Source: Gammaproteobacteria bacterium
Lineage (GTDB): Bacteria; Pseudomonadota; Gammaproteobacteria; Pseudomonadales; Pseudohongiellaceae
Direction of reading: 5' to 3'
Assembly (NCBI GenBank): GCA_016762995.1
Contig: JAESUT010000106.1
Coordinates: 1,370-7,868 of the forward strand
Length of the DNA: 6,499 bases
The position numbers were made by a program, and so were the translations under genes. Below the pieces are notes generated by a model that saw nothing but the letters and a program-made list of their open reading frames with translations, made no database searches and was not told where the DNA came from. Of this stretch, positions 6,004 to 6,499 are shown piece after piece; the first letter of the stretch is position 1, and every line of letters starts with the position of its first letter.

Positions 6004-6013
6004 TTTTTACATC
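5992..6013. promoter_or_regulatory. Degenerate second copy of the 22-base operator
   Basis: Aligned without gaps to the palindrome at 5943-5964, this segment matches at 17 of 22 positions: CGTGTC, then AATAT, TTT and ACA, with mismatches at positions 7, 13, 17, 21 and 22. The left half is well kept and the right half decayed. Starts are 49 bases apart, about 4.7 helical turns. Its position over the candidate -10 suggests a role in control of the carboxylase gene. Confidence 0.4.
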
Positions 6014-6102
6014 ACTACAAATAGCATCCCCCAAGATCAGGGCATTCCGGCTTGCACCCGATGTTGCTTTACACTAACTTAGCGCAGCAACAAGGAGAGA
6101 AC

Positions 6103-6499
6103 ATGAGCTGGCAAAACGAAGTAGATGAATTAAGACGCCGTGAAAAACTGGCGGCTGCCATGGGCGGAGAAGAGCGCATACAGCGCCAACACGACAATGG
6201 ACGACTCACCGTAAGAGAACGTATCGATGCGCTTGCCGATGCAAACTCCTTCCATGAAATCGGAGCGTTAGCAGGAAAGGCAAGTTACGGCGATGACGGC
6301 CAATTGGAAGATTTCACTCCTTCAAACTTCGTTCTAGGCACAGCAAAAGTAAACGGCAGACGGGTCGTTATCGGTGGAGATGACTTCACTGTACGCGGCG
6401 GCGCGGCCGATGCGAAGATTGGCGACAAATCAGGCTACGGCGAACGCTATGCACTCGAGATGCGCCTACCCTTGATAAGACTCATAGATGGCAGTGGCG
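6103..6499 (+). CDS. Acyl-CoA carboxylase, carboxyltransferase (beta) subunit, N-terminal part (3' end outside window)
   Basis: The beta subunit of a biotin-dependent acyl-CoA carboxylase (propionyl-, methylcrotonyl- or related acyl-CoA) transfers carboxyl from carboxybiotin to the acyl-CoA. The window holds 132 complete codons of a gene expected to be about 500-550 codons. Visible family landmarks: an N-terminal charged helix with RRREKLAAAMGG (residues 10-21), RQHDNGRLTVRERIDAL near residue 28-45, DFTPSNFVLGTAKVNGRRVVIGGDDFTVRGGAAD around residues 70-105, and LPLIRLIDGSG at the edge. The start ATG (6103-6105) has AAGGAG (6092-6097) five bases upstream. The specific substrate cannot be told from this part; the biotin carboxylase partner would be expected downstream. 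It is divergent from the exported protein gene, with two operator-like sites between them. Confidence 0.9.
   Translation, partial: MSWQNEVDELRRREKLAAAMGGEERIQRQHDNGRLTVRERIDALADANSFHEIGALAGKASYGDDGQLEDFTPSNFVLGTAKVNGRRVVIGGDDFTVRGGAADAKIGDKSGYGERYALEMRLPLIRLIDGSG

Overview
The window looks like a chromosomal stretch of a free-living gammaproteobacterium, possibly marine. This is inferred from the RimO C-terminus, whose wording resembles the enterobacterial/gammaproteobacterial enzyme, from a moderate base composition, and from the mix of acyl-CoA metabolism and exported hydrolase genes. I see no phage, IS, CRISPR, tRNA or rRNA signals, and no gene-free stretch longer than about 220 bases.

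Layout from left to right. (1) Positions 2-610, plus strand: the C-terminal half of rimO, cut by the window edge. It converges with (2) a small four-helix DUF1761-type membrane protein on the minus strand (645-1031). (3) A 205-base divergent intergenic region carries a tandem 11-base direct repeat and an overlapping 13-base palindrome. (4) A plus-strand cluster follows: an exported M20/AbgB-like amidohydrolase (1237-2841), an unrecognised exported protein (2920-3576), and an ECH1-type dienoyl-CoA isomerase/crotonase (3598-4467) with its full acidic catalytic set. (5) Two GC-rich hairpins lie between convergent genes (4485-4532). (6) A minus-strand cluster, in transcription order: a small exported protein (5882-5466), a four-helix membrane protein with a DERD motif (5414-4989), a 70-residue XRE/Cro-type regulator coupled to it by a TGATG stop/start overlap (4989-4777), and a previously uncalled 52-residue highly charged small ORF with a good ribosome binding site (4718-4560). 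(7) A divergent regulatory region holds a perfect 22-base palindrome at 5943-5964 and a 17/22 degenerate copy at 5992-6013, the second lying over a plausible plus-strand promoter. (8) The 5' end of an acyl-CoA carboxylase carboxyltransferase gene (6103 onward) runs off the window.

How the genes fit together: the isomerase and the carboxylase belong to fatty-acid and branched or odd-chain acyl-CoA metabolism. The membrane protein plus XRE pair is a common small regulatory module. The strongest undescribed signal is the paired operator between the carboxylase and the exported-protein operon. No complete new system is evident. The other points of interest are the metal-site Cys-to-Glu change in the exported M20 hydrolase, the orphan exported protein next to it, and the small charged ORF.
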